Origin: an uncultured Porphyromonadaceae bacterium
Lineage (GTDB): Bacteria; Bacteroidota; Bacteroidia; Bacteroidales; Muribaculaceae
Length of the DNA: 64,000 nucleotides
Assembly (NCBI GenBank): GCA_947643165.1
Contig: CANRVB010000009.1
Coordinates: 25,258-89,257 of the forward strand
Direction of reading: 5' to 3'
Positions 8,785 to 18,271 of this stretch are shown here, one piece after another. The translations under genes and the position numbers were made by a program. The first letter of the stretch is position 1. Each line of letters begins with the position of its first letter. The notes beneath the pieces are model-generated. The model was given only the letters and a program-made list of their open reading frames with translations, ran no database searches and was not told the origin of the DNA.

Positions 8785-9249
8785 ATGGAAAAGATCGACA
8801 AACTTGACCGTAAGATTCTTGAAATCATCATGAGCAATGCCCGCATAGCCTCAAAAGATGTGGCTACCGTCTGTGGTGTCAGCCGTGCCGCTATTCATCA
8901 ACGTATTCAGAGGATGGCAGACATGGGTGTGATAACCGGATCGGGATATCGGGTAAATCCAAAATCGCTTGGTTACTCCACATGTACTTTCATTGGGGTC
9001 AATCTGGAGCGCGGTGCCCTTTACCGTGATGTTGTGCCTGAGCTTCAGAAAATACCGGAAGTAGTGGATTGCCATTTCACAACCGGGCCTTACACCATAC
9101 TTGTAAAGGTGTTTGCCCGTGACAATGAACACCTGATGAGTCTTCTGAATAATTGCATACAGAACATCAGGGGTGTCACCGGTACGGAGACAATGATCTC
9201 ACTCGACCATAGCATCGAGCGTGAGCTTCCGGTGGATCTTCCCGAGTGA
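8785..9249 (+). CDS. Lrp/AsnC-family transcriptional regulator
   Basis: A 154-residue DNA-binding protein that probably senses an amino acid or related small molecule. It begins with the family's N-terminal winged helix-turn-helix (about 5-55, with LDRKILEIIMSNAR and VSRAAIHQRIQRM). The C-terminal RAM/AsnC effector and oligomerisation domain spans about 70-145. It stands alone between the tsaC-like operon and porU, so its targets cannot be inferred from neighbours. The long leader and the palindrome at 8633-8644 suggest regulated, possibly autogenous, expression. Confidence 0.92.
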   Translation: MEKIDKLDRKILEIIMSNARIASKDVATVCGVSRAAIHQRIQRMADMGVITGSGYRVNPKSLGYSTCTFIGVNLERGALYRDVVPELQKIPEVVDCHFTTGPYTILVKVFARDNEHLMSLLNNCIQNIRGVTGTETMISLDHSIERELPVDLPE

Positions 9250-9301
9250 CGGTATATTTATAACGGTGTAGGGTTTATGCCTTATGCCGGTAAGAAAATG
9301 T

Positions 9302-9335
9302 CAGCAGCGTCCTGTCAGATGACAGGGCGCTGCTG
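9302..9335. terminator. Hairpin terminator between the Lrp gene and porU
   Basis: CAGCAGCG (9302-9309) and CCTGTC pair with GACAGG and CGCTGCTG (9328-9335), with one T-G pair and a four-base loop. It lies between convergent genes and can act in both directions; the T-run is short. Confidence 0.65.
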
Positions 9336-9359
9336 CTTGTCATGTGAGTGATAAGACGG

Positions 9360-12300
9360 TTAGCGGGCGGTTACTGCTATACGGCCTGATATGCAACCGG
9401 GAGCGGTATCGGATCCGGGCTCGTTGACCAATACTTTGTAGACGTATATGCCGCGGCCTACGCGTCGTCCGCCCATGTCGCGGAGGTCCCATCCTACGGG
9501 AGCGCTTCTGAACATATCGCTGCGATCGGTGGCGGTAGAAGTCCATACAAGACGTCCCATGAGATCGTATACAGAAACCGTAACTTTGAGGGTGGCATCA
9601 GGTCGGTTGTGGTTTACATAGAAGTTGGTTGAGGTTGACGCCGGGTTTGCATCGGTCCAGACGTTGAAGAGAGTCGGTCGGATACGTTCGTCCACACTGA
9701 AGCCAATAGTTCGTTCGGCTGAATTATCAGACGTGTCCCACACTTTCAGGGTAAGTGTGTGATTGCCTGGCGCAAGGCTTGACAATGGGTAGGCTATGAC
9801 GCCTGATGGCGAGCCATCGATAGATGGTGTATAGTATGAAGCCACGTTGTCGTATGTGATGCTGTTGCCAGTGTCTTTGTCGAGTGTGAGAGTCATGCGG
9901 CGTCCGATTCCTGCTTGCGAAAGATTTATGCCGACATTGTCGGTTATGCGTGCTATGAACATCGGGTCGGGATTGACAGCGCTACCCTCGGTGAAGGTCT
10001 CGTGGTTAAGATAGGCGTACTCTATAGAGGGGGGAGTGGTGTCATCGTCAGTTGAATCATCATAGCCATATACGTAGAAGCTTCGGCAGATGCCGGCAGC
10101 TTCGTTGCCATCATTGGCCGATCGGGCATACATTGTCAATGCTGCAGGGCGGTAGTTGTCGGCAACTTCCCGTGGCATAGGTATCTTGATGGTAAACAAT
10201 CCGTTGACTACCGAGTCACGGCCTGCGAAAAGTTTTTCGCCTTGTTCCTCAAATGTCACGCGTTCGCCTTCGCCATCAAGTTTTGTTGTGCGGCCCGATG
10301 AGGTGGTTGAGTACTCGGCATCGTAGAGCGTCACTGATAGTGAGCCATTGAAGTTATCAGCAATGTTGCCATGTGTATCTCTTACTGATCCGGTAATCAC
10401 GGCTGTCTGTCCAGCCTTGATCTCAGGCCATGTTTCAGCCTCGGGATTGACCGCGGTGCCGTTAATATTATCGAGGAGCATGTCATTGTCAGGCATTGCA
10501 AGACGCATTGCCGGGTCGCCGAGAAGTGCATACCGTAGCTTGTTGGTGTTCGATTGACCATACGGTGAGGCGAGTCTGTTTTTAGTATTCATGTAGGCTT
10601 CGCCTATTGTGGGTATGCGTCCGTTGCTGTCGTAGCGGAATATCTCATGGCCCAGAGCGTCGGTGAATTTGCCGTTCTCATCGATGAAAACCTCGCGTGT
10701 AGCCGATATGACTCCAATTACTCCGCCGGAAGGGTTGAGCGCCATGATCTCGCTTCCTGATGGCTGGCTACCGTCCCATCGCATGAACGAACATGTAGCT
10801 CCAATGAAAAAAGGCAGATAACGCGGATGCAGATTGGAGATGTCGGTGTATGTGAGCATATTGTCACCTGTCAGGAAGTTGCGTCCGGCATGTCCGGTGA
10901 ATGTCCATAGCATGGTGCCGTCGTCAAGAGACTGCATCATACGTTCGCGAGCCCCTGTGCAAGTCCCACCTGTGATGTCAAAAGCGTCTACGTAGGCTTT
11001 GGTATACATCATACGCTGTCCTCCGGGAGTGGATAGCATATTGGCCGCCATCGATTCGGTTTGTTTCATGTGCCGGCCTGCGTTTCCATCATCAGCCACT
11101 ATGAGGACGCGGTTCTTCCATTCGCGGCCATCCGAACCTCCGGCTTCTGAAATATATTTGTGGAGTTTGTCTACGTAGGCTGTGACATCTTGTAGCGTGC
11201 CTGCCGGAATTCGTCCCACCGCTATGGAATATCTGTCGGATGACATTCTTGCGCCCGATCCATCGTCAAGAAATGCAAGGATATCATCGCTTGTGTATGA
11301 ATCATACTCCCGCAAGCTCTCATCGCTTTGCCACGTAGGAAGCCAGGTCTGGCCAGATATGGACATGTCGGGAGTCAGCCTACGGTTGTCGTGTGTAGGC
11401 CGCCCTAACAGCAGCGCGTATTTCAGGGACCTTCCTGTAACTTCCGATCGATCGTATATCATCTTGAGCATTCTACGCAGCGCTCCTATGTCGGCAATAC
11501 CCGATCCAAATTCATTATAGACTTGTTCAACGGCCACGGTCTGCACCTGTAGTGGTTGTGTGGTGTCGTTTCGGTGGATATCGGCTATGCGTTCGGCCTG
11601 AGAGATCCATGCAGCAGGCGCAAATATCACCATGTCGGGGGAGCCGTTGCCTGTATAGTGCAGATTCTGGTTGGCGATATCAGTAGCTTTATCGGGTGTG
11701 GGAATAGATGCTTTCTCCGACCAAGCCATGTACTTCCTGTCAGGACCGAAAGATGACCGCCATACGGCATTTCCATCCTTGTCGATGGTATAGGTAACAT
11801 TGGTCAGATTGAGAGGATCGGTTATGTCCCACAACTGCATGTCGGATGGTGCTCCGGCAAAAGAGCCTTCGGAGCTGTCGAGTGTGAACTCCAGGTATCC
11901 CGACGATGGCATTCTCAATACCCGGGTGTAGTTTATGTCGATACAGTCGATATTGGCCTTTCTTACCGTTCCCTGGGCCGATAGGGTTATCTCTATCAAG
12001 GTTTTGTCGGATGTCGGTGTGAACGTCGATGCTGAGCTTGTCAATGTGCCGTAGGTCATTGCTGATGTAGCTCCGATTCGTGTAGGGCTTCCGATTGTAT
12101 TTCCGTCGGCCTTAATTACCAGTGTAGCTGTGGCATCGATATCGGTCACTATCCTTGTCTGAATCCAGGCTTCGCTATCTTTTTCAATGTCGGGCAGATT
12201 GAATGTGAACGATCGGACTGGAGTGTAGCGCAAATCTTCACCGAGCAGCATGTGGCCCGACTCTCCCGGGCTTGTCTGATCAAGTTCGTGGTATATATGT

Positions 12301-12800
12301 TCGGTGAAGGTTGTGGCCGCATGTCCTGTAGGTGTTATGCCCGATTGTTTGATTTCGCGTCGGTCCATACCGTCGCTATCTGTTATGAAATATCTGGCTT
12401 TGGATGCAAAAGGATTGAGAGCGTGCGTGAAGCGGTCGGAGCTGCCTTTGGTCCATTCTTCGGGCCCGGATGCATAAAACACTATGCCATCGGTCGTCTG
12501 CCGGATCTGCACCTGCGGCAAGTCATCGATATAATTGTCAAGGCTGAGAATATCGTTTATGCGTCTTCCTCCGGCTCCGTATACTTTCACAGTTCCCGGG
12601 TCGGGGAACCCCCATTTTCTCAGATTTGATGCCGTCAGTTTAACGGGGCCGCTTTTCTCAATCTCTATGCTTACCCATTTGCCATCGGCCAGCACCGAGC
12701 GCTCGGCATATGTGCCGGGCACGAATGCTACTATGCGAGCTGGGGGGAGCGCACATATGGCTGTAATAGCTAAAATAAGTTTGACGCAGAGTCTGTCCAT
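9360..12800 (-). CDS. porU: PorU-like type IX secretion sortase (C25 peptidase)
   Basis: Predicted cell-surface cysteine protease that removes the C-terminal signal of type IX-secreted proteins and attaches them to the surface. The 1146-residue protein starts with a signal peptide (MDRLCVKLILAITAICALP). A long beta-rich N-terminal region precedes a gingipain-type C25 domain with the catalytic His in TFTGHAG near residue 630 and the catalytic Cys in GATCSF near residue 670. The C-terminus (about 1030-1146) has a FlgD/CTD-like Ig fold (VSVYDLMGRLVW, GIYVYKVLV). It sits 27 nt after the GH25 gene and is probably co-transcribed. No porV is adjacent. Confidence 0.85.
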   Translation of the reverse strand: MDRLCVKLILAITAICALPPARIVAFVPGTYAERSVLADGKWVSIEIEKSGPVKLTASNLRKWGFPDPGTVKVYGAGGRRINDILSLDNYIDDLPQVQIRQTTDGIVFYASGPEEWTKGSSDRFTHALNPFASKARYFITDSDGMDRREIKQSGITPTGHAATTFTEHIYHELDQTSPGESGHMLLGEDLRYTPVRSFTFNLPDIEKDSEAWIQTRIVTDIDATATLVIKADGNTIGSPTRIGATSAMTYGTLTSSASTFTPTSDKTLIEITLSAQGTVRKANIDCIDINYTRVLRMPSSGYLEFTLDSSEGSFAGAPSDMQLWDITDPLNLTNVTYTIDKDGNAVWRSSFGPDRKYMAWSEKASIPTPDKATDIANQNLHYTGNGSPDMVIFAPAAWISQAERIADIHRNDTTQPLQVQTVAVEQVYNEFGSGIADIGALRRMLKMIYDRSEVTGRSLKYALLLGRPTHDNRRLTPDMSISGQTWLPTWQSDESLREYDSYTSDDILAFLDDGSGARMSSDRYSIAVGRIPAGTLQDVTAYVDKLHKYISEAGGSDGREWKNRVLIVADDGNAGRHMKQTESMAANMLSTPGGQRMMYTKAYVDAFDITGGTCTGARERMMQSLDDGTMLWTFTGHAGRNFLTGDNMLTYTDISNLHPRYLPFFIGATCSFMRWDGSQPSGSEIMALNPSGGVIGVISATREVFIDENGKFTDALGHEIFRYDSNGRIPTIGEAYMNTKNRLASPYGQSNTNKLRYALLGDPAMRLAMPDNDMLLDNINGTAVNPEAETWPEIKAGQTAVITGSVRDTHGNIADNFNGSLSVTLYDAEYSTTSSGRTTKLDGEGERVTFEEQGEKLFAGRDSVVNGLFTIKIPMPREVADNYRPAALTMYARSANDGNEAAGICRSFYVYGYDDSTDDDTTPPSIEYAYLNHETFTEGSAVNPDPMFIARITDNVGINLSQAGIGRRMTLTLDKDTGNSITYDNVASYYTPSIDGSPSGVIAYPLSSLAPGNHTLTLKVWDTSDNSAERTIGFSVDERIRPTLFNVWTDANPASTSTNFYVNHNRPDATLKVTVSVYDLMGRLVWTSTATDRSDMFRSAPVGWDLRDMGGRRVGRGIYVYKVLVNEPGSDTAPGCISGRIAVTAR

Positions 12801-12827
12801 CTATACTATAACGTAGGCGGCCACTGC

Positions 12828-13586
12828 TTATTGTGGCATATTTTTGGTTCGGAATGTGTTTTCCGACAGCCATGTGCGCCATCCGGCCGAGTCGCCGGCA
12901 AACACATTCAGGTCTATTTTGCCTTCAAGTCCGTCAAGGCGTCCCCGGTGGCTGTACTGCCAGAACGAGAACCTGTGTTCGGGCATGTCGCTGCTGAGCG
13001 AGCAGATCCACAGTGGCATTCTGGGCTCCCTGTTAATGCGACTCACAATGCGCCGATAGCCTTTTTTGTTAGTATATATCATCGAGTTGATGCCGCGGGC
13101 ATACAGATAGTCGACGGTCTGTACGATTCGTTTAGCTATAGTGTCGGGATGGATCCCGGTTGGATTTGTCCACTCCTCGACGTCGATGGCTACCGGCATG
13201 TCAGGTTCAATGCCGCGGAGGGTGGAGATGATGTTGAGCGCTTGCAGTTCCGGTTCGGCATCAAATCTGAAAAAGTGGTACGCACCAACTTTCATGCCAG
13301 CCTGACGTGCGCATCTGAAGTTGTGACGGAAATTGCTGTCCTGCCATTGAGCTCCTTCCGTGGCCTTGATCATGACGAAGCCTATGCCACCGTACTGCCG
13401 GAGCTTGTAGAAATCAATCTCACCGTTGTGTGCCGATATATCGGCTCCTTTCACCGGGAATCCTGACACATCGGCTCCTATCAGCGGATCATCGCTCCAG
13501 TATAGCCACCATCCACAGGCTAATAAGACAGCTGTCATTATGGCTGCAAGAAATGTGCGTCTGATTGTTTTTTTCGATAGCTTCAC
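12828..13586 (-). CDS. GH25 lysozyme-like muramidase, membrane-anchored
   Basis: Predicted N-acetylmuramidase that cuts peptidoglycan glycan strands. The 252-residue protein has an N-terminal hydrophobic segment (about 9-30) ending in LLAC, so it may be a membrane anchor or a lipoprotein signal. The GH25 barrel shows DISAHNG (49-55), VMIKATEGAQW, YHFFRFD and the acidic pair DVE (Asp135, Glu137), with Glu137 the likely catalytic residue. The closing WQYSHRG and IDLNVF motifs are also present. It is followed closely by porU. Whether it remodels the cell's own wall or attacks other bacteria cannot be told. Confidence 0.9.
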   Translation of the reverse strand: MKLSKKTIRRTFLAAIMTAVLLACGWWLYWSDDPLIGADVSGFPVKGADISAHNGEIDFYKLRQYGGIGFVMIKATEGAQWQDSNFRHNFRCARQAGMKVGAYHFFRFDAEPELQALNIISTLRGIEPDMPVAIDVEEWTNPTGIHPDTIAKRIVQTVDYLYARGINSMIYTNKKGYRRIVSRINREPRMPLWICSLSSDMPEHRFSFWQYSHRGRLDGLEGKIDLNVFAGDSAGWRTWLSENTFRTKNMPQ

Positions 13587-13728
13587 TTAACAAAGTTACT
13601 ACAAAAAAATGAAATGCGGAAAGATATAGTGATAGAATTGAATTACAAGGGCTTTGGTTGATGTGGCGATAGTTCGTGAAACCATTGTAATCACAGCAAG
13701 TAAGTAGATGTTTTTATAATATGATTGA

Positions 13729-13987
13729 CATTGCAGATATGGCCGCCCGTGGCAGATTGAGTCGCTGTTCAAACAGATAAAGCAGAACTTTCCGCAATCT
13801 ACTGCTTTCTGTGCTTCAAAGCTCATTGACGCGCCAGGGGAACTTCTCAGGCCTCGCCCCAATGGTAAGAATCATGATGATGTATTACCTGAATCTTGAA
13901 AAATACTTAAATCAGCCTGATGCAGACCTAAAAATGATGTTTGTCGAGGTCTCAGAAGCACCTCCGGAAGTGCCCGAAAATCTATGA
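13729..13987 (+). pseudogene. Decayed IS4-family-like transposase C-terminus
   Basis: One frame reads RYGRPWQIESLFKQIKQNFP from about 13735, which resembles the Y-R-x-R-W-x-I-E-x-x-F-K-x-I-K-Q segment around the catalytic glutamate of IS4-type DDE transposases. A shifted frame continues with GLAPMVRIMMMYYLNLEKY to a stop at 13985-13987, resembling the C-terminal end of the same families. The frame change and missing N-terminus show it is dead. No complete inverted repeats or target duplication were found. Confidence 0.5.
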
Positions 13988-14013
13988 AGGAGCTTGTCTA
14001 TGCCAATGTTAAT

Positions 14014-14043
14014 ACCCAACTTCTATTTTTCAAGAGGTTGGGT
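14014..14043. repeat. Inverted repeat / stem-loop downstream of the GH3 gene
   Basis: ACCCAACTTCT (14014-14024) pairs with AGAGGTTGGGT (14033-14043), with one G-T pair and an 8-base loop. It could be the GH3 terminator or a leftover of the adjacent transposon remnant. Confidence 0.45.
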
Positions 14044-14097
14044 ATGGATGATTTGTGTTGGGACTAACCTGTTCGTGGTTTACGAGTATTTCTGTTT

Positions 14098-16506
14098 TCA
14101 GATTCCGGTCAGTTCAAACGATCCTTTCAGACGGATATCCTGTGAACTGCTGCCAATTTTTACGTCAAACCACCCCGGCTCGACGACCCACTTCATATGT
14201 TGGTCAAGTATCTCAAGATCGGAGGGCGTAAGCGTGAATTCGACGGTGCGGGTCTCGCCCGGTTGGAGGCTTACGCGTTGGAATCCGCGGAGCTGGCTTT
14301 CGTAGGTAGTGACACTACTCAGATGGTCGGTTATATAGAGCTGTACCACTTCATCTCCGCTGCGTTTGCCGGTATTGGTGACTTGTGCCGATACTCTGAT
14401 TTCACCGTTCACACCCTGGCGTTCTGGTGCGATCTTCAAATTGTTATATTCGAATGTTGTGTAGCTAAGTCCGTAGCCGAATGGATATAATTCGCCCGTA
14501 ACGGCAGTTTTGCCGTAACCGTTGGGCCCGTCACCTGGTTGGCCGGCATGTGCCCCCGGTTTATAGGGAAAGTTTAGTTCTATCTGTCCCAGTGTTTTGG
14601 GGAATGTGACAGGTAGTTTTCCACCGGGGTTATAGGCACCGAACAGAGTCTCGGCAATGGCCTGTCCACCACGCACGTTGGGAAACCAACTTTCAAGAAT
14701 GGCCGGCAAGTAACGGTTTTCCCAGTTGATGGTGAGTGGTTGGCCGTTTATCAGAACCAGTATGATGGGTTTTCCTGTTGCCTGTAGTGCCTGCAGCAGC
14801 TGCAATTGGCGCCCGGGAAGTCCCAGGCCGGTACGTGTTTTGCTCTCGCCTGTGCGTTGCTCGTCTTCACCTACTACGGCTATGACAACATCGCTTTGTC
14901 GGGCGGCAGTTACGGCCGCTTCGATATCTTTGCTCTCCTGCTCTGTGAGCGGTGTCGGTATGATTTCGCTTTCGGGCCATGTGGCATCGACCACTTGGCA
15001 ACCTTTTACGTAATCGACCGTAGCCGAATCGCCCACGTAGTTGCGAATTCCTTCCAAGACATTGGTCACCTGCCGGTTTTGGGGTCCGTAGCGGCTGACG
15101 TATGCCGTACGATCTTCGGCAAGCGGACCGGTCACGAGTATGCGGTTGATGTGTTGGAGGTTGAGCGGCAGGGTCTGGTTGTCATTCTTCAGCAACACTA
15201 AAGACTGGCGGGCTATATCGAGTTCGAAATCTTTTGTGTCGGGAGAGGCTACGATGCGGTCGGCTGCCTTCGTGTCGGTTACGTAGGGGGCATCAAATAG
15301 ACCGAGTCTGAATTTGATGCGTAGTACGTCAGCCACGTTGCGGTCGAGTGTTTCCATTGACACTTTACCCTCGGACACCAGTTCGCGCAGAGGCAGTATG
15401 AAGTCTTTGGGCTCGGTGAAATTGGTCTTTACGTTTAGTCCGGCTTCCACAACTTGCCGTACGGCCTCTTTCATGTCGGCCGCCACGTGGTGCTTACTGT
15501 ACAGGAATTCAACGGCCTCGCTGTCCGATACAATGTAACCGTCAAAACCGAACTCCCATCGCAACAGTTCTGTCAGGAAATAGTGGCTACCCGACACAGG
15601 CACTCCGTCCCAGTCATTGTAACTGCTCATGACGCCCATAGGGTGGGAACTACGCACGATGTGGCGGTAGGGATACAGATAGAGTTGGTGCATCTCGCGG
15701 GGGGCCACGTGGGGATCGGTGCGTGCAAAACCGTCGCGTCCTCCCTTGGGAATACTGTAAACGGCATAGTGCTTCAGAGTGGAGGCGATACCTTGTGACT
15801 GGATACCATCAACCATCTGCCGTCCGAGGGTGGTTACGTGGTACGGTTCCTCGCCGTAGCATTCTACCACGCGTCCCCAGCGCGGATCGCGGGCCAGATC
15901 GAGTATAGGGGCGTAGACATTGGTGTAGCCCAGAGCCTTGGCTTCGCGTCCGATGATGGTACCTGCTCGGCGCACCAATGGAGCGTTCCACGTCGACCCC
16001 ACGGCGATAGGCGAGGGAAGTGAGGTGGCCCGGTCATGGTTCAGTCCGTGGATTCCTTCGTTAGAGAAGTCAACAGGGATGCCCAGTCGTGTTTCCTCTA
16101 TAAACCACCGCTGCACGGTGTTGATGGCTTCGGCATGGCGGCTGAAGGGATATGACCATTCCGTCTTTTTCAGTCCGTTCAGATGCTCGTCAATGTTGGC
16201 TATGCCGTCTTTCCATAGCTCCGATTTCCACTCCTCGGTTGGCAGCTCATCTTTCAACACGCGCCGGTATCCGTAGAGTGTGGCCAGTTGGCATGTCTTT
16301 TCATCCACGCTCATCTGGCCGAGTAAATCGGCGATGCGGGCTTCGACGGGAGCCTGCGGATCTTCGTAGACATCCATACGGCCATTTTTGTTCAGGTCTA
16401 TCCATCCATTGTGATAAATGTTCCGCACCTTGGCAATGGCTTGAGGCGGCAGGGCAGTCATGAGGGTTGCCAGCAGTATGACTCCAATAGTCAACTGTTT
16501 TTTCAT
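14098..16506 (-). CDS. Secreted GH3 beta-glycosidase (BglX-like)
   Basis: Predicted periplasmic beta-glucosidase or related exo-glycosidase. The 802-residue protein begins with a signal peptide (MKKQLTIGVILLATLMTALP). A DLNKNGRMDVYEDP segment near residue 33 resembles a calcium-binding loop. The GH3 N-terminal barrel carries the nucleophile Asp in GYIVSDSEA near residue 325. The C-terminal GH3 sandwich has VAVVGEDEQRTGE, and a fibronectin III-like tail follows (QLRGFQRVSLQPGE). I placed the start at 16506, immediately before the signal peptide; an in-frame extension to 16560 would overlap the promoter region. Substrate is not deducible, since no polysaccharide-utilisation genes are adjacent. 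Confidence 0.92.
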   Translation of the reverse strand: MKKQLTIGVILLATLMTALPPQAIAKVRNIYHNGWIDLNKNGRMDVYEDPQAPVEARIADLLGQMSVDEKTCQLATLYGYRRVLKDELPTEEWKSELWKDGIANIDEHLNGLKKTEWSYPFSRHAEAINTVQRWFIEETRLGIPVDFSNEGIHGLNHDRATSLPSPIAVGSTWNAPLVRRAGTIIGREAKALGYTNVYAPILDLARDPRWGRVVECYGEEPYHVTTLGRQMVDGIQSQGIASTLKHYAVYSIPKGGRDGFARTDPHVAPREMHQLYLYPYRHIVRSSHPMGVMSSYNDWDGVPVSGSHYFLTELLRWEFGFDGYIVSDSEAVEFLYSKHHVAADMKEAVRQVVEAGLNVKTNFTEPKDFILPLRELVSEGKVSMETLDRNVADVLRIKFRLGLFDAPYVTDTKAADRIVASPDTKDFELDIARQSLVLLKNDNQTLPLNLQHINRILVTGPLAEDRTAYVSRYGPQNRQVTNVLEGIRNYVGDSATVDYVKGCQVVDATWPESEIIPTPLTEQESKDIEAAVTAARQSDVVIAVVGEDEQRTGESKTRTGLGLPGRQLQLLQALQATGKPIILVLINGQPLTINWENRYLPAILESWFPNVRGGQAIAETLFGAYNPGGKLPVTFPKTLGQIELNFPYKPGAHAGQPGDGPNGYGKTAVTGELYPFGYGLSYTTFEYNNLKIAPERQGVNGEIRVSAQVTNTGKRSGDEVVQLYITDHLSSVTTYESQLRGFQRVSLQPGETRTVEFTLTPSDLEILDQHMKWVVEPGWFDVKIGSSSQDIRLKGSFELTGI

Positions 16507-16537
16507 AGTGTCGTCTTTTTGTGAAGGGTTATGATTA

Positions 16538-16545
16538 CAAATATA
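16538..16545 (-). promoter_or_regulatory. -7 element for the GH3 gene
   Basis: On the minus strand this reads TATATTTG, an exact TAnnTTTG. No TTTG stands at the usual spacing. It lies 31 nt upstream of the start codon and diverges from the DUF4301 promoter. Confidence 0.45.
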
Positions 16546-16579
16546 CCATATTTTCCGCAATCGTTTGAGAAAAATTTGT

Positions 16580-16587
16580 TAGATTTG
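16580..16587 (+). promoter_or_regulatory. -7 element for the DUF4301 gene
   Basis: TAGATTTG matches TAnnTTTG, 30 nt before the ATG at 16618. A TTTG at 16564 is too close (12 nt) to be a normal -33. Confidence 0.45.
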
Positions 16588-16617
16588 CGAAAACAAAAAC
16601 TAATTAAATCTTTTATC

Positions 16618-18141
16618 ATGTTCACGGAGATCCAACTACAACAACTACGCGACAAGGGTGTCAGCGTAGATCAGGTCAACGCCCAGCTGCAACGTTTCAA
16701 CGACGGCTTCCCTTTTCTTGAAATCGACAGTACAGCCCGTGCGGGACATGGCATATCTGTACTCTCGGAGGTAGATCAGGAGGGCGCTTGCAAACGCTGG
16801 AATGAATACCTGAACCAGGGTGGCCGCGTTATGAAGTTTGTACCCGCATCTGGAGCCGCATCGCGCATGTTCAAGGCCTTGTTTGAGTTTGTTGATGGCC
16901 CCGACACAGCCGCCGCTCCCGGATCGCCTGTGGCTAAGCTTCTTGACAGTCTTGACAGCCTTCCCTTCAAGAAGGATCTTGATGCAGTGTGCATGAAGAT
17001 TCATGGCGCCGACTCAGCATCGCTGCTGGGAGCCGGCAGAGGCAAGGATGTAATTGCCGCCATTATCAAACCCGAAGGCTTGAACTATGGCTATCTTCCC
17101 AAAGGTCTGCTCAAATTTCACCGCTATTCAGATGATTCGCGCACACCTCTCGAGGAGCATCTGATGGAGGGAGCGCAGACAGCAGCCGATGCCAACGGAA
17201 TAGTGCGTCTTCATTTCACCGTGTCGCCCGATCACCGTAAGCTTTTTGAGCAGAAGGTTGCCGAAGCTGTCCCTGCTATGGAGCAGAAGACAGGAAAGAA
17301 GTTTGAGATATCTTTCAGTGAGCAGAAATCGTCTACCGATACAGTTGCGGCAAATCCCGATAATACCCCATTCGTAGAAGAGGGCAAGCTCCTGTTCCGT
17401 CCAGGTGGACATGGCGCCCTTATCGAAAATCTCAACGATATTGATTCGACGGTCGTATTCATCAAGAATATCGACAACGTTGTGCCCGATGCTCTCAGAG
17501 AACCAACAGTACTATATAAAAAGGTACTTGCAGGGTATCTTGTAGAGATCCACGACAAGATCGAGGCTTATTCGCGCACTCTTGCCACTGGTTCTTACGA
17601 CCGCGAGAAACTTGATGAAATGGCCGGTTTTATGGCCGATGTGCTGGCTACACGTCCATCTAAAGATGTGTATGAGAGTGATGAACTGCTTGCTGGATGG
17701 CTGAGCGGTCGCTTGAATCGTCCGGTACGAGTATGCGGTATGGTGAAGAACGAGGGTGAGCCTGGTGGCGGTCCGTTCATTATCCGTGAAAGCGATGGCT
17801 CTACATCACCTCAGATCCTTGAGAGCCACCAGATAGATCCGTCGAATGCGGAATATGCGGCAATGATGAGTCAGGCTACACATTTCAATCCTGTGGATCT
17901 TGTATGTTGGCTCAATGATGTTGATGGCAATCATTTCGATCTGACACGTTATGTTGATAGCGCAACAGGCTTCATATCACATAAATCAAGCCATGGCAAG
18001 GAGTTGCTGGCACTTGAACTTCCCGGTCTTTGGAACGGTGCCATGAGCAACTGGAACACTGCTTTTGTCGAGGTGCCTGCCCAGACATTCAATCCGGTCA
18101 AGACTGTAAACGATCTTCTGCGTCCCGCGCATCAGGGTTGA
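16618..18141 (+). CDS. DUF4301 family protein
   Basis: A 507-residue soluble protein without signal peptide or membrane segments, recognised as the DUF4301 family common in Bacteroidales. A KFVPASGAASRMFKAL segment near residue 75 and NEGEPGGGPFI near residue 380 look like nucleotide- or phosphate-binding loops and recall nucleotidyltransferase folds. That reading is speculation, and the biochemical role is unknown. I used ATG 16618 rather than an in-frame ATG at 16531 because the -7 box lies between them. A strong hairpin follows the stop. Confidence 0.8.
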   Translation: MFTEIQLQQLRDKGVSVDQVNAQLQRFNDGFPFLEIDSTARAGHGISVLSEVDQEGACKRWNEYLNQGGRVMKFVPASGAASRMFKALFEFVDGPDTAAAPGSPVAKLLDSLDSLPFKKDLDAVCMKIHGADSASLLGAGRGKDVIAAIIKPEGLNYGYLPKGLLKFHRYSDDSRTPLEEHLMEGAQTAADANGIVRLHFTVSPDHRKLFEQKVAEAVPAMEQKTGKKFEISFSEQKSSTDTVAANPDNTPFVEEGKLLFRPGGHGALIENLNDIDSTVVFIKNIDNVVPDALREPTVLYKKVLAGYLVEIHDKIEAYSRTLATGSYDREKLDEMAGFMADVLATRPSKDVYESDELLAGWLSGRLNRPVRVCGMVKNEGEPGGGPFIIRESDGSTSPQILESHQIDPSNAEYAAMMSQATHFNPVDLVCWLNDVDGNHFDLTRYVDSATGFISHKSSHGKELLALELPGLWNGAMSNWNTAFVEVPAQTFNPVKTVNDLLRPAHQG

Positions 18142-18181
18142 TATAGCACCGGTGCATTGTTGAGCACTATGATAATGATAC

Positions 18182-18222
18182 ATCCGGAATTGTCTGCTAT
18201 TTGCAGGCAGTTCCGGATTTTC
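18182..18222 (+). terminator. Terminator after the DUF4301 gene
   Basis: ATCCGGAATTGTCTGC (18182-18197) pairs with GCAGGCAGTTCCGGAT (18203-18218): 16 bp with two G-T pairs and a five-base loop, followed by TTTTC. Confidence 0.75.
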
Positions 18223-18271
18223 GCAACACTGTCGTTGCTACAGACGTTATCTATAAAAAGATAGATAAGAT

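Larger units (their letters stand above)
13587..14097. other. 511-base intergenic region with transposase remnant
   Basis: No intact gene. It holds a decayed IS4-type transposase C-terminus on the plus strand (13729-13987) and an imperfect inverted repeat at 14014-14043. CAAAGTTA at 13591-13598 reads TAACTTTG on the minus strand, but lies so close to the GH25 start (13586) that it would make a nearly leaderless transcript. Confidence 0.6.

Noticed and set aside
13599..13862. Minus-strand open frame of 87 codons
   Set aside because: The plus strand of the same stretch reads as a transposase remnant; the minus translation has no recognisable features.
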